Source: Halicephalobus mephisto | Taxonomy: Eukaryota > Nematoda > Chromadorea > Rhabditida > Panagrolaimidae | Direction: 5' to 3' | Assembly (NCBI GenBank): GCA_009193035.1 | Contig: SWDT01000275.1 | Span: forward strand, 124,001-188,000 | DNA length: 64,000 bases | Shown here: piece after piece, positions 21,859-33,539 of the stretch | How the letters are laid out: every line of letters begins with the position of its first letter | How positions within the stretch are numbered: the first letter of the stretch is position 1 | The notes under the pieces: model-generated | Databases searched by the model: none | What the model was told of the DNA's origin: nothing | The model's input: only the letters and a program-made list of their open reading frames with translations | Made by a program: the position numbers and the translations under genes

Positions 21859-24165
21859 TTAACGTTCACAACGTTCGGTGTAGACAAGGCTCTCGTTGAA
21901 GGGATACTCGATGATCCATTTGATGATGAAATCTTGTTCTTCACCAGAATTAATCTGAGCTGTCCATAGAAGATTATTTAAATCATCAATTTTAGTTCCT
22001 ATTTCAGGCAATTTTGTAATTTTTGTATCTTCAGATCCATTTGATTTAATTTCAGGTGAAATAACTTTAACTTTAATTTTTTCATCACCAGATTTTGGAA
22101 TAGGTTCATGTAAAGTAATCAAAATTGATTCTGATCGTTTGTTATTTTTAACAATAATTTTTTGTTCATTTGCTGTTGTTGCAGATTTGGACAGCATTCC
22201 TACTTGAGCTTGATATTTATGAGTAGGTTTATATATGACTTTGACAGTTTTATCCACTCCAAGTGGACATTCGAATTTTTCACCACAAGACGTAGATTTC
22301 ATCGTGATGTTGGTACTCATGGAATTATTCAAGTATACAGAAGCCGGACCAGCGAGCAAAGGATAGTCAGAATCATTCGTGACAAGAGCAGTCAAAAATA
22401 CATCTGTGTTCTTTTTAGGTACACAATGATGATGAAGAAGAACTTTCAGATCTTCTACAGTAATCGTTACTTTGTGATCAGAAAAATCAGAAGGAATAGT
22501 TTTCTTCACAGGAATGCTGAATGTCGTTGAAAGGATATTCTCATCAGCTACAGTAGTCATAACATCGAATTGCGCTTCGTCATCCATTGCCTGAGGCACT
22601 GCAGCACATTCTCGAGCCATCATTGACATCGGAGCACCATTTCCAAATCCAAAAGTTTTGACTTTTCTAGCTGGACCTCCAAAGATCCCACCTCTAGGTG
22701 CTCTGTAAAATTCTACCATTGTTGTTCCTAGCTTTGGTAAATCTCCTCCAATTCCAGGAGTAGCTGTAGATAATTGCAATTCTACATCATTCCAATCTTC
22801 ACCTGTTTGTTGTCGAATATTTCCAAAGTAAACCAATTTCATCAAGGCCGATTTTCCCGAAGTATCAACTCTGACGTCATAGGACGGTTTCCAATAAGCT
22901 CCGTAAACTTGATAGCTGATGTGAAATTCGACATTTTTTGAATTTTCTTGATCCAAATTTTCCAATTGAATTGAAATTATATTTTTAATATTATTTGAAA
23001 ATCTGATTTGGTTGATTTCTTGATTAATTCTGTCTATTTCTTTCTGCAATTCCGTTGTTTTTTCACTAATTTCTCTTATTTTAGCTTTCAATTCGAGGGC
23101 CTTCTTCTCATGATAGCCAAATAATTTATCTAGGGAATTTTCAAGTTTTTCATCAAATTCAAAGAATTTCGAAGATTCTGAATCGTTGGATCCTTTACCG
23201 AGCTGAAAATGAAGAAATTATTCAATTTTACAAAAATTAAAAGTTGAAATTTTTACGAAATCGTTTTCAAACTATTTTGGAAATTTCCAGTCGAGACCCA
23301 CAATTGCGAAATTTAGGATTTGTGCGATTTTGAAATGATGTGATTTTGTGTTCGGAAAAATTAAAAACTTTTGTTACGAAATGATCCCGACAAAAAGTTT
23401 TAGAATTTTCTGGAATTTAAAAGGATTTACAATTTTGGTTCTGTGACCTTACACAATTGCGTAATTCATTTATTTAAAACTACTTTTTCTAGATAAATTC
23501 AGGGACTTCTAGATGGGAATAAACAGGAAAATTAATTCTTTATCTGTCCTCTAGAATTAATTTCGATATATGAAATTACTATAAAAACCTTAAAAATCAT
23601 TATTAAAAAATTTGTTTTTCTGAGTATATTCTTCCTAAATTGATTTAGGAACTTCTAGATTAGAATAAATGAGATACTTAATCCTTTACTTATCCTCTAG
23701 GATTAATTTCGAAATATGAAATCACTACTAGAAATCCTAGCACGAAAATAACTTCTTTGGAAATGAATTTTTCAATAAAAAACTTACATTCTTGATTACT
23801 TCATTGAGACCGTCGAGTCTGGTTTTGTAAATGGACTTCAGATCGCCGTTGATTCGTAATTCCGCTTCGAACTTCTTCAATTCGGCCGTGAGTTCCTTGA
23901 CTTTCGGAGTGTCTATTTCCTCGACTTTACTTGGTTTTCCTTGAAATTTGACTTCATGAATAGTTGCAGCTCCGGTTCCATCGACTCTGATCGAATTTTG
24001 TTCAATTGATGAAGCTACATTTTCAAGTTGGATTTCGTTAAATCCAGGTTGGAGATCAACGGCGAATTTTCGGTTGATTTCTGCTCGATCCGTAAAAACA
24101 GTAACCAAATCGATTGGGAGACTTTGAGCATCAAGTTGGATAACGTGAATATTTTCTGACGACAT
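21859..24165 (-). CDS. DUF4140/DUF4139 protein (MuiA-like), paralogue A
   Basis: Two exons (24165-23788, 23202-21859) encode 573 aa. An acceptor TTTTTTCAG lies about 10 nt upstream of the ATG. The N-terminal DUF4140 region (VTVFTDRAEINRKF...NSIRVDGTGAATIHEV) is followed by a long heptad-rich coiled coil (about residues 95-235), then the DUF4139 C-terminal domain (FHISYQVYGAYWKPSYDVR, then EDWNDVELQLSTATP, then FNESLVYTE). The family is known from bacteria (mucoidy inhibitor A) to nematodes (resembling C. elegans F37C4.5, about 590 aa); biochemical function is unknown. No signal peptide is seen. It is tandem and co-oriented with paralogue B about 1.5 kb upstream. The only intron is a family-B repeat intron. 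Confidence 0.88.
23203..23787 (-). repeat. Family-B repeat filling intron 1 of DUF4139 paralogue A
   Basis: In gene sense it contains two modules with GATTTCATATTTCGAAATTA and ATTTCATATATCGAAATTAA cores followed by ATCCTAGAGGATAAGTAAAG-like tracts, then the trailer TTTTTGTCGGGATCATTTCG. Same module order as the TPST and FAAH copies although the gene is on the opposite strand. Confidence 0.75.
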
Positions 24166-24179
24166 TTTGAGTTTCTGAA

Positions 24180-25630
24180 AAAAGTTGTCATGGAAACTGT
24201 AATTTTAAAAACACGACAAAACAATTCCAAAAAAAACAAAAAAAATTGGGAAAAAAGCAAAATTTTAAAATACTGAAAAAATATATTTAAAAAACTCGAA
24301 AATTAACAAAAATTGAACTAAATATATATAAAAACAACAAAAATCGAGAAAAATTTTAAAATTAATAAAAATTGAAAAAAATATATATCAAATTTTTAAA
24401 AAATCGAGAAAAATATATTCAAAAATTAACAAAAATCAAACGAAATATATATAAAAACAACAAAAATTAAGAAAAATATATGAAAAATCCTAAAAATTAA
24501 CAAATAATCGAAAAATAAAAAAATTATAAAAATAAATTCAAAAAATATATAAAAATATAAAAAATTATGTTTGAAAAATCCAGAAAAAACTGAAATTGAA
24601 CTTTGGTTTATCAAAAATGATGAATCCGGAATTTTTCAAGAATAATAATAATTTTTGATAAGCAACAAATAAAATAAAAAATTTATCAAAGAAAAACAAC
24701 GCGTTGCGAAAGACCAACAAACAAAAACTCAGGCCATTTTTTCCTTTTTATCGTCAAGGCAGCCGCAACTTGAATGTCGAAAGACATCGAGCGCAACGGA
24801 AAAAACGACTCATAACCTCTTTCAGTGCAGTTTTCCGGCGACAACAAACCTATGAATCACTATTCTAAATTTTTCCAAATATTTTTATTTCGAAAGATTA
24901 ATGATCAAATCTATAAAAATATCGACATAAAAATAAAATTTGCAATTTTTACGGAATATTTGAGCAGGATTTATGCATTTATGAAAGTTTCGAAATTGAA
25001 AAAAATTTCACAACTTTCATATTTAAATTTTAACATTTCGAAATTAAAATTAAAATTTTGGCTTGTAATATTTGATTAGAATCTATGTATTTAAGATTTC
25101 GAAATCAGAATAAAAATCCGCAACTTTCATATGTTAAATTTTAACATTTCGAAACCCGCAGTTTGCACGCAACATTCGAACAGATCGACGGAAACATTTT
25201 TTTTCATCTTTATAGATTTTGAAATCAAAACAAAATCCGCAGTTTGCATGCAACATTTACGTAGATCCTATGCCTACTTTCATAGATTTCGAAACTCGCA
25301 AGTTGCACGCAACATTCGGGCAATTCGACGGAAACATTTTTTTCATCTTTATAGATTTCGAAATCAAAACAAAATCCGCAGGTTGTTCACAACATTCGAA
25401 CGACTAGACTGAAGTATTTTTTTCATCTTTATGGATTTCGAAATCTGCAAACCTCAACTGAAATCTCTCAAATTGAAATTTATTTTTGTTCAAAATTAAA
25501 TCCAAATGTCCAAGTTGATTTTATTGGGACTTTTCAAAATTTTTTGAGCTACATTGCTCTTGAACCGTTTTGCAAAATATCGAACGAGTTATTTAACAAT
25601 AGTTACTAAAGCAAAATTATTCAAAATTAA
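24180..25630. other. Region between the DUF4139 paralogues
   Basis: No gene was seen. 24280-24600 is A-rich with ATATATAAAAACAACAAAAA repeats. 24600-24850 is less AT-rich and holds three TTGATAAG/TTTATCA GATA-type sites about 450 nt upstream of paralogue A, so it may include its promoter. 25090-25440 holds a minisatellite listed separately. Confidence 0.4.
25090..25450 (+). repeat. TTGCNNGCAA minisatellite, locus 1
   Basis: Repeating units of GAAATCAAAACAAAATCCGC, AGTTTGCATGCAACATT or AGTTGCACGCAACATTCG, spaced about 80-110 nt. The palindromic TTGCNNGCAA core recurs at four other loci in the window. Confidence 0.7.
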
Positions 25631-28600
25631 TTAGTATGCCTTAACTTGATTGAAATAAGTGACCGTTTCGTTTATTGGGTACTCGATGGTGTATTTTATG
25701 TGGAGGTCCTTTTGTTCCCCTGGGGCAAGTTGGACGACCCACTCGAGATGTTGTTCTTTGTTCAGTTTGGCATCCATTCGTCCAGGACGAAGATCGGGAG
25801 ACAGAACACAAATCTGAAAATGCAATAATTAAGGTTACGGTAATTACGAAATTACAGTAAAATTAGTAATTTTAGGCTTATTGATTTGCTTAATTCTACA
25901 GTAACCCCAAAGTACTGTAGATTCTGAGAATCCTCAAAATGCAATTCGAAACTTAAGTCACCAGATTACTGTATACTGTAGAATTCGGGTTTTTTAAATA
26001 AAAAACAATTTTTAAAATTCTTTTTTCTGTCGTAATTTCTGAATCCTACAGTATACGGTAATTTCTAACAACCTAAGTTCTGGGTCTTCTTGAGAAGATT
26101 CCAAGAATCTACAGTACTTTGGGGTTACTGTAAAATTAAATAAGTTACAATGTTTCAAAACAACATGGTACTGTAGTAAACCCTTTTCCCCCAAGGACCA
26201 CACACCAGATAAAAGCCAGAGTTACACCTAATCTAGAGTAAACATCGTCACTTTGAAAACAATTAGATAAACTACAGTAAGATTTCAAAACTATTAGTTG
26301 TGATTTTGTTTGTTAGGCAGTAATAAACAAGTACTGTAGGTTTTCAGACTCCTCAGCACGGGGTCTAGAAGTTGAAGTATGTATCTCTGAAGATCCTGCT
26401 TCAAAATTTACAACGCAGAAAAAATTTCAAACAAAAATTGTAAAATTTTGTGTTTTTTACAACTTCGAAAGTATACTGTATACAGTAATCTCTAATAACT
26501 TAGATTTTAGACTTCCTTGAGGAGAGGTCAAGGACCTACAGTACTTCCTCGTTACTGTACAGTAAGAAAGTTGAAAGTAATAATTCTAAAGTTGCGCATC
26601 ATACTGTAGTTGAAAAAACGAAATTTGGGAGACCTTTGACCAACCTTGTTAGACTAAAAAATAAAAAACGAAGGGAAAAAACGTCACATAACAGCTCGGG
26701 GACGGAATATCTGGAAGATTAGTGACTAGCGAAGCAGTTAATTTTGAAAATTTACCTTTATTTTTTCGTCAATTGCCTTAGGAATTGGTTCGCGGACAGT
26801 AATCAAAGCGGATTGACTGGCCTTGGCGTTACGAAGAGAAACGACTTGTTCGTGGGTACATAGGGAGTTCTTCGTCATGAATCCTACTTGTTCACTGGAT
26901 CTTATACATGGTTTGTATTCGACTTTTACGGACGGATCTATCCCCAGAGAACATCGGAATTCCTCTCCGGGAAGAATCGACTTCAGATTCGTGGTCGAGA
27001 TGAAGCTGTTGTTCAAGTAAATACTCGCTACTCCGGGCAAAAGTGGAATAGATCCGGTATTTGTTATTATTGCTGTCAAAAACGCCGAATTTGTCCTGGA
27101 TGGAACTGTTTCATGCGTAAAAACAGGTTCGAATTCTAATCTTGCGATCTGGACCTTGTGGCTTAATCCATCGCTCAGAATCGTGGCCGGTTGTTCGATC
27201 GAGAAACACGAACAAGGCAAATGATCATAGTTCTAAAAAATATCTTTGATTTTTGTTAAGATTAACCCCTAGTTCTTATCTATGGAAAACAAAATGGAAT
27301 GTCAACCCACTTGGCCTAAACTGTGTTCATGATCAGACGCTGTGTAAGCAATCGTCATCCGCTGCAATGCAGCTGCATCTGTGAACTCATTGTAATCAAA
27401 TGAACCGAATCCCATGTCTTCCTCACTGCCATTGCTGATAGGTTTCCTTCTGGTGGACATGTTCCGTTGACGGAAACTAAAAAGTCATTATGCAATATAG
27501 TCCGTAAATTTGGAATAATTTGTTGTAATTTGTCTAGTTATGCAGTAATCAAAGAGAACTATACATTGGTAGATTCCTCAGAAAAAGCTCTACAATCAGA
27601 GGTATCAATGATGTCCGTAAAGCTTGTAATTCAAAAGTTATGGTGTTCATGAGAGAAATTACAGTGCAATCTATAGGTTTACAACTATTGGTTGTAATTT
27701 GTTTAATTATATGGTAATAGGGAAGTATTATATACTGTTGGAAGCGCCAGAAGAAGCTCTCCAAATTGAGATATCGATGATATCCGTAAAGCTTGTAATT
27801 CAAAAGTTATGGCATCTTTTTAACAAATTACAATATTGTCCAAGTTTTTACAACTATCACTTGTAACTTGTTTTGTTATGCAGTAATAGAAAAGCACTGC
27901 AGATTTCCGGAATCCTCTCAGAAAGGCCTAGAATTTAGGGCATCAGAAAGTCCTGTATACTCTGCAGTTAAAAAGTTATGTCAAGAGTAATTCGTATTTT
28001 TCGTCATAATTGTCAAATTTCATGTTAAAAAATTCGAATTTTCAATCATAACTTTTAAACCATATAGTACACAAAATTCCCTAATAACTTGACTTCTAGA
28101 TCCTATACTGTGGATTCCAACAGTCCACAGTACTTGCTTATTACTGTATAATGAGCCAAGTTACAACTAATAATTCTAAAATTATCAACCGTACTGTAGA
28201 ATGAACATCTTTTAAAAAGAATAAAACTCACTTTGGTTGCTTCTGGAAAGTTGCTGCGAGAATCGGCAGGGTAGGGACATTACCGGCGACACATGGGGTA
28301 GCTGTGCTGAGGATCAATTCTGCGTCTCTCCAGTCTTCGTCACTTTTCTGTTCGATGAGACCGTAATAGATGACTTTGACTTTGTTGCTAGAGTTGGGCT
28401 CGATTCCTGAAGTCGAAGCCCGGATGTCATAACAAGGTTTCCAAGTCACACAGTACACTTGGTAACTTAGATGAAGTTCAGCTTTTCCTGATTCTTGCAT
28501 TTCTACAGTTATATTGATGCTTCTTTTGTGACTGTCATATTCGTATCGACAACGAAGCTGGTCCAAAGTTCGTTCAAGGTTGTCCAGCTTGTCTTTCAAC

Positions 28601-29754
28601 GAACAACATTGCTTTTCTTTTTCACGTAATTGCTGTTTTAGGTCGCTTGCTGTTTGACCTAAAAAATATAAAAAAAATTGAAAATTATAAAACTTTAGAA
28701 TTATGAAATTTTAAAAACTAATAACAATATTATAAAAAATTGAAAATTATAAAGCCTTAAAAACTAATAATAATATTATAAAAATTTTGAAAATTGTATT
28801 TTTATAAAAATTAAGAAAAATGAACATAATATTGCAAAAATAAAAAAGAAAACAGTTACGAAATTGTTTTCGAGTGAATTTTAAAGATTTTTTAAGAAAT
28901 TTTAGGATAATTAAAAATGAAAGAAAAAAAGCGAATGAAAAACGAGAGTCGAATTTGGCAGTGATTTGGCAGATTTACCATTTTTTCTTTTTTTGCAAAT
29001 TTCTCTCCTTTCGCGCGCCAATTCAAAAATCCCAAAAAATATAAAAATTAAAAAGTAATATTTTCAGAATTGTTTAGAGTAAAGTTTTTAATTTAGGTAA
29101 AAAATTAAAAAAAACGAAAGTCAATTTTTGTAATAATTTGCCAGATTTCCCATTTTTTCCTTTTTTGCAGATTTCTCTCTTTTCGCGCGCCAATTCAAAA
29201 ATCACATATTATTTTTTTAATTTTAATATTTGTTTTTATTAATTTTAAAGTAAAATAAGTTACTTACCGTAATAGTCCAAAAAGGAAGTCAGATTTTTCA
29301 TGGCATCTTCGCACAGTAAGAAGGCCTGATTCGGGGCCATGGTTTTCTGCTCGGAAGAAACCAGGACGTTCTGGCCTATCTGTCCGGCGACCCCGTCGAG
29401 GACCTCTAATCTTTTCTTCAAAACATGAATCTGATCTTCAACCAAGGATTTTTGGTGTTCTACGGTAATTTTTTCTTGTTCAAGTTTTTTGACGTTGTCG
29501 TTTCCGGTTTCGAAATTTTCGATCGGGTACTCGACGTACTGTACGTCCTGGATCACGGTGGAACCCCTGCCTTCCACCCGAATCGACTGTCTTTCGATGA
29601 CAGAAGAGACATTCTGAACGATTACGGTGTTTTTTCCCGAATTAAGGTCGACCTGAAGACATCTCTTGACCTCGGCCCGATCCGAGTACACGATCACCGT
29701 TTTCGTAGGGAGATCCCGAGCTTCTAAGCACCTCGTCGTACAGTCCTCCGTCAT
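25631..29754 (-). CDS. DUF4140/DUF4139 protein (MuiA-like), paralogue B
   Basis: Five exons (29754-29268, 28658-28232, 27476-27311, 27232-26756, 25813-25631) encode 579 aa. The ATG at 29752 follows an acceptor (TTTTTTACAG) by 5 nt. Domains: DUF4140 (KTVIVYSDRAEVKRCLQ...RQSIRVEGRG), coiled coil across exons 1-2, DUF4139 (LHLSYQVYCVTWKPCYDIR, then EDWRDAELILSTATP, then YPINETVTYF). Compared with paralogue A the sequence is strongly diverged and has three extra introns. It also has a different mid-region exon (MSTRRKPISNGSEED...) in place of A's Gly-rich APRGGIFGGP stretch. Introns 2 and 4 carry TACTGTA foldback elements and intron 1 a family-A repeat. Function unknown. Confidence 0.88.
25897..26132. 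mobile_element. Perfect-TIR foldback MITE in DUF4139-B intron 4
   Basis: The outer 24 nt of each end are exact reverse complements (left starts TACAGTAACCCCAAAGTACT; right ends AGTACTTTGGGGTTACTGTA). Inner pair: ATTACTGTATACTGTAGAAT and CTACAGTATACGGTAAT. The perfect termini suggest a recent insertion. Confidence 0.85.
26318..26559. mobile_element. Second TACTGTA foldback MITE in DUF4139-B intron 4
   Basis: Ends CAGTAATAAACAAGTACTGT and ACAGTACTTCCTCGTTACTG pair imperfectly. The right half is a close copy of the 18742-19016 element (TACAGTAATC followed by TAACTTAGATTTTAGA). Confidence 0.75.
27881..28148. mobile_element. TACTGTA-family foldback element in DUF4139-B intron 2
   Basis: CAGTAATAGAAAAGCACTGC on the left and CAGTACTTGCTTATTACTG on the right are imperfect complements; the interior has AAAAGTTATG/CATAACTTTT arms. 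A related degraded copy precedes it at about 27540-27760. Confidence 0.65.
28659..29267 (-). repeat. Family-A repeat filling intron 1 of DUF4139 paralogue B (two units)
   Basis: In gene sense, two TTGGCGCGCGAAA cores (plus-strand TTTCGCGCGCCAA at about 29009 and 29181) occur with the same flanks as nit-1 intron 3: AAAAAAATAATATGTGATTT before the first and CACTGCCAAATTCGACTC after the second. The first core lies about 80 nt inside the donor. Confidence 0.9.
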
Positions 29755-29954
29755 GACTACTGTAAAAAACAACTTTTAGTTTATTTAAAATTCGGTGTTT
29801 TCGTTCCGATCGCCGTGATCAAACCAAATAAACAAGAAAAAACGGTTCTTGTTTAAATAAAAAACAGATTTTAAGTTTAATCAATTTAAATCTTGCAAAA
29901 ACAAGAATGAAGAACAAAGTTGTTTTTAACAAAAATTAAGAGTTGTAAGATAGT

Positions 29955-30210
29955 CGGTCCCTGAGGCACTTGGTTTTTATTTTTAACATTAGTACTATTT
30001 TTTACTTTTTAACAAGTGTTTTTGATTTTGAAATTGTTTAATATAATAATCATGGTCGAAAAAGACCGATTTAAAAAGAAAGAAAAAGATTATATGATAC
30101 ATGACCCCCTGAGGCACTTGGTCCTTATTTTTAATATTAGTACTATTTTTTACTTTTTAATAAATATTTTTGATTTTGAATTTGTTTAGTATAATAATTG
30201 TAAAGTGATT
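29955..30210 (+). repeat. CCCTGAGGCACTTGG repeat, locus 1 (two units)
   Basis: Two units starting CCCTGAGGCACTTGGT, containing TTAGTACTATTTTTTACTTT, and separated by ATCATGGTCGAAAAAGACCG. The same unit is tandem at 35220-35690. It lies within about 450 bp upstream of DUF4139 paralogue B. Confidence 0.75.
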
Positions 30211-30949
30211 TGAAAGGAATATTTGTGAATTAACGAGAGTCGAAAGAAACGAAGACCTCAGGGGAGCACCTCTTCTACACTCTATCTGTTATTTTCTTTG
30301 ACCAAGTTTTTAGGGATTTATGACGACGATCATGTCAAAAAATTACCCTAAAATTCGGAAATTTCGAAACAAATTCAAATTCGGAAAACAAAAATTTCAG
30401 AAGATCAATTATCTCAGAAACCATTTTCTACTTTTTCAGACCAGTCTTTTTCGATTTTTGGACTTGTCTGAAATGCCAATCATAGTCGAAAAAATAAAAA
30501 AATTCATAAATAATTAAATTTAAAAAAATAATTTTTCAAAATATTTTAAAAATTAAAAAAATAATTTTTCAAATTACTTTAAAAATTAAAAAAATATTTT
30601 GATTGGTCTTATTTAGGCCAAAAAAGACAAAAATGAAAAGTAGTTGCAGAACTGACCGTCACGGAGGAGATCGGTCGGTGTTATCAGAAAAATTGAAAAA
30701 CTGAAAAAATGAAAAATGAGGGCAAAGAGGCGGAATACAAGGAATCTCGAAATTTACTACTATCTAAACAAAAAAATTTTTTCAATAAATATCTATGTTG
30801 AAATTTATGGAAAAATAAAAATAAAATTTATTTGATATATTTAATCAGATCAATTAGTATTTTTATTTTTATAAAAATTTCAAAATCAAAATTAAATCTG
30901 TAATTTTGTTCACAACAAGCAATCTGGCAACTGTTGCACGAAAAAATTT

Positions 30950-31230
30950 GTTTTACTCTGATTTTGATCTTGACTTTTTTTTTAATATTGCATGCAGCCT
31001 GCGGATTTGATTTTAACTTTTTCAAATATTGCATGCAGCCTGCAGATTTGATTTTAACTTTTTTAATATTGCATGCAACCTGCGAATTTGATTTTAACTT
31101 TTTCAAATACTGCATGCAGCCTGCGAATTCAATTTTAACTTTTTTTAATATTGCATGCAGCCTGCGAAATTGACTTTGATCTTAATTTTTTTAATATTGC
31201 ATGCAACCTGCAATTGTGATTTTGATGCTG
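30950..31230 (+). repeat. TTGCNNGCAA minisatellite, locus 2
   Basis: Six to seven units of roughly 35-45 nt: ATATTGCATGCAGCCTGCG or ATTGCATGCAACCTGC followed by GATTTGATTTTAACTTTTT. Confidence 0.8.
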
Positions 31231-31239
31231 ACCGTTTGA

Positions 31240-33410
31240 TAGACTTCGGCAGTGGATTGTTCTTTAAAATACAAAATTATTATTGTAATCAGTATTTGTG
31301 AAGATATTAATCGAAAATTTCTAAGTTATTTCCAACAATTTCAATGACTACTGTAGGTAATCCTAAACTTGGAAAATTAAACCATTTTCAATTCAGACCA
31401 ACAAAAATTCAGTTTTTTAAAAACACAATCTCTACAGTAACTATTCTAACACTTATCTAGACAGGATTAACCTTAAGAAAATCAACAATTATTTTCAAAA
31501 ATATCAAAAATTAAATAAAATAAGTAAAATAAGTAAAATTAAATAAAACTATATAAGATTAAAAAAATTTTAAGAAAAAATAAAATTAAAAAAAAATTAA
31601 GCAAAGTTAATGAAATTAAAAAAATAAGTAAAGCTAAATAAAATTATATAAAATAAAATTTTAAAAAATTAATGAAATTAAAAAAATTAAATGAAATTAA
31701 AAAAAATTTTAAAAAATTTAAAAAAATAAAATAAAATAAATGAAATTAATGAAATTAAGAAATGCCATTGTTATCAGATGAGGGGGTCCGATCCTACGTG
31801 AGTTTTCTGTTCCAAAAAACCTGGAAGATCCATTTCATTGAAACAGAACCTTGATAAAACGAACAAAAATGAACACTTTGAGGCCCATCATTACCCTTGT
31901 TTTTTTCTAGAAAAAACCCAACCTCATTGTAAACAAGTAAAAATTATTTTTTCTAAAAATATAAAAAATTAAGGATCTTTGTTCTTGATAAAACAATTTG
32001 ATTTTTTCAAATAAAAAAAAATAGAAAATTTTTACGTTTAAAAAAAGTTTAAAAAATAAAAAATTTAATTTTAAAAAAATAAAAAATTTAATTTTAAAAA
32101 AATAAAAAAAAACTTTAAATTTAAAAACGAAAAAAATTATATATAAAAATTAAAAAAAATATTTTTTTAAAGAATTTCAAAAAATAAAAAATTTTTAATT
32201 TTGATAAAAATATTTTTTTAAAGAACCTAAAAAAGTAAAAAATTTTTATTTTTGATAAAAAAACAAAAATTTATTTTTTTCTTCAAAACCAAAGATTGTA
32301 GAATTGTCAAATCTGGGGTCAGAACGAAAGATAGGCTTCTGTCAGTTGGCGGTACCAGGCACAGCCCCAGGAGCCCTTATCTCCGTCTTCAGAGATCAAT
32401 GGTCTTTTTCAACTTTGACCAACCTGCTGGTTCTGGATTGTTCGTTATTGTTTGGTATTGTTCGTTATCACCACGTTTTTCAATTGCAGAAATTTATGGC
32501 TTCAAAGGAACGACCTCAATGAGCTGAGTAAGCTGTTTCTGAATTTCCGTCATTTTCGTCAAAAAAAAATAAAAAAAATAAAAAAGGCAGAGTCAGCTAA
32601 TTTTTTCATTTCCTGTAAAAAGAAGTAATTGTGATTTCGTTGAAACGACTTTTTTTCTATCAGTTGTCAATGTTTTCATTGAAACTGGTACTCCGAAGAA
32701 TATCAAAACATAATTTCAGAAAAAATATTGACTTTGAAGAAATTCATCAAGACCTTTTAAAATTTTCCTGAGAAAATAAAACACTTATTTTTAAAAAAGA
32801 TATTTAAAAAAAAGAAATTTTAAAAAAGATATTTAAAAAAAAATAAAAATTTTTAAAAAGGATATTTAGAAAAAAATAAAAATTTTTAAAAAAGATATTT
32901 AAAAAATAAAAATTTTAAAAAAAATATTTTAAAAAATAAAATACTTATTTAAAAGAAATTACTTTTTAAAGAAAATATTTAAAAAAAATAAAAATTTAAA
33001 AAAAAATATTTTAAAAAATAAAATACTTATTTAAAAGAAATTACTTTTTAAAGAAAATATTAAAAAATATTTAAATATATGTTTGAAGAAAATATTTTTT
33101 ATAGAAAATTTACTTCAATTTTTGGAATTTTTTAAAGATAATTTAAAATTTTTAAACTAAATTAAACAAAAATCATTGAAATTTATAAAAAAGTTGAAAA
33201 ATTAATTTAAGTTTACTTAAAAAATAAAAAAAATTAAATTTTAAAAAAATAAAAAAAAAATTAAATTTTAAAAATGAAAATATTTAAATTTATGAAAAAA
33301 TGGAAAATTTTAAAATACAAATTACAGCATTTTTGGAAATAAATAAAGAAAAAATATTTTTATTTAAAATAAAAAAAAACAAATTTTCAAATGCATATTT
33401 TGCAGTACCG
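31240..33410. other. AT-rich gene-poor stretch with one GC-richer island
   Basis: Mostly A/T runs and simple AAAATAAA repeats (31500-31760, 31940-32280, 32760-33390). The island at about 32290-32560 is compositionally distinct and open in several frames on both strands. On the minus strand it includes MTEIQKQLTQLIEVVPLKP from 32553 and, separately, ISEDGDKGSWGCAWYRQLTE. No consistent spliced gene could be built. It may be a decayed exon. Confidence 0.4.
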
Positions 33411-33539
33411 TAATTCGTACATGATATAGTGGAATCGATGAGTACTGTTATCGAAGAACAACTTCTAGATTATCAGCGTCGAGTGTTTATGGGAGTATCC
33501 AACCGGTAAACAGGTATATTTATATCTGGGGCTCTGATG

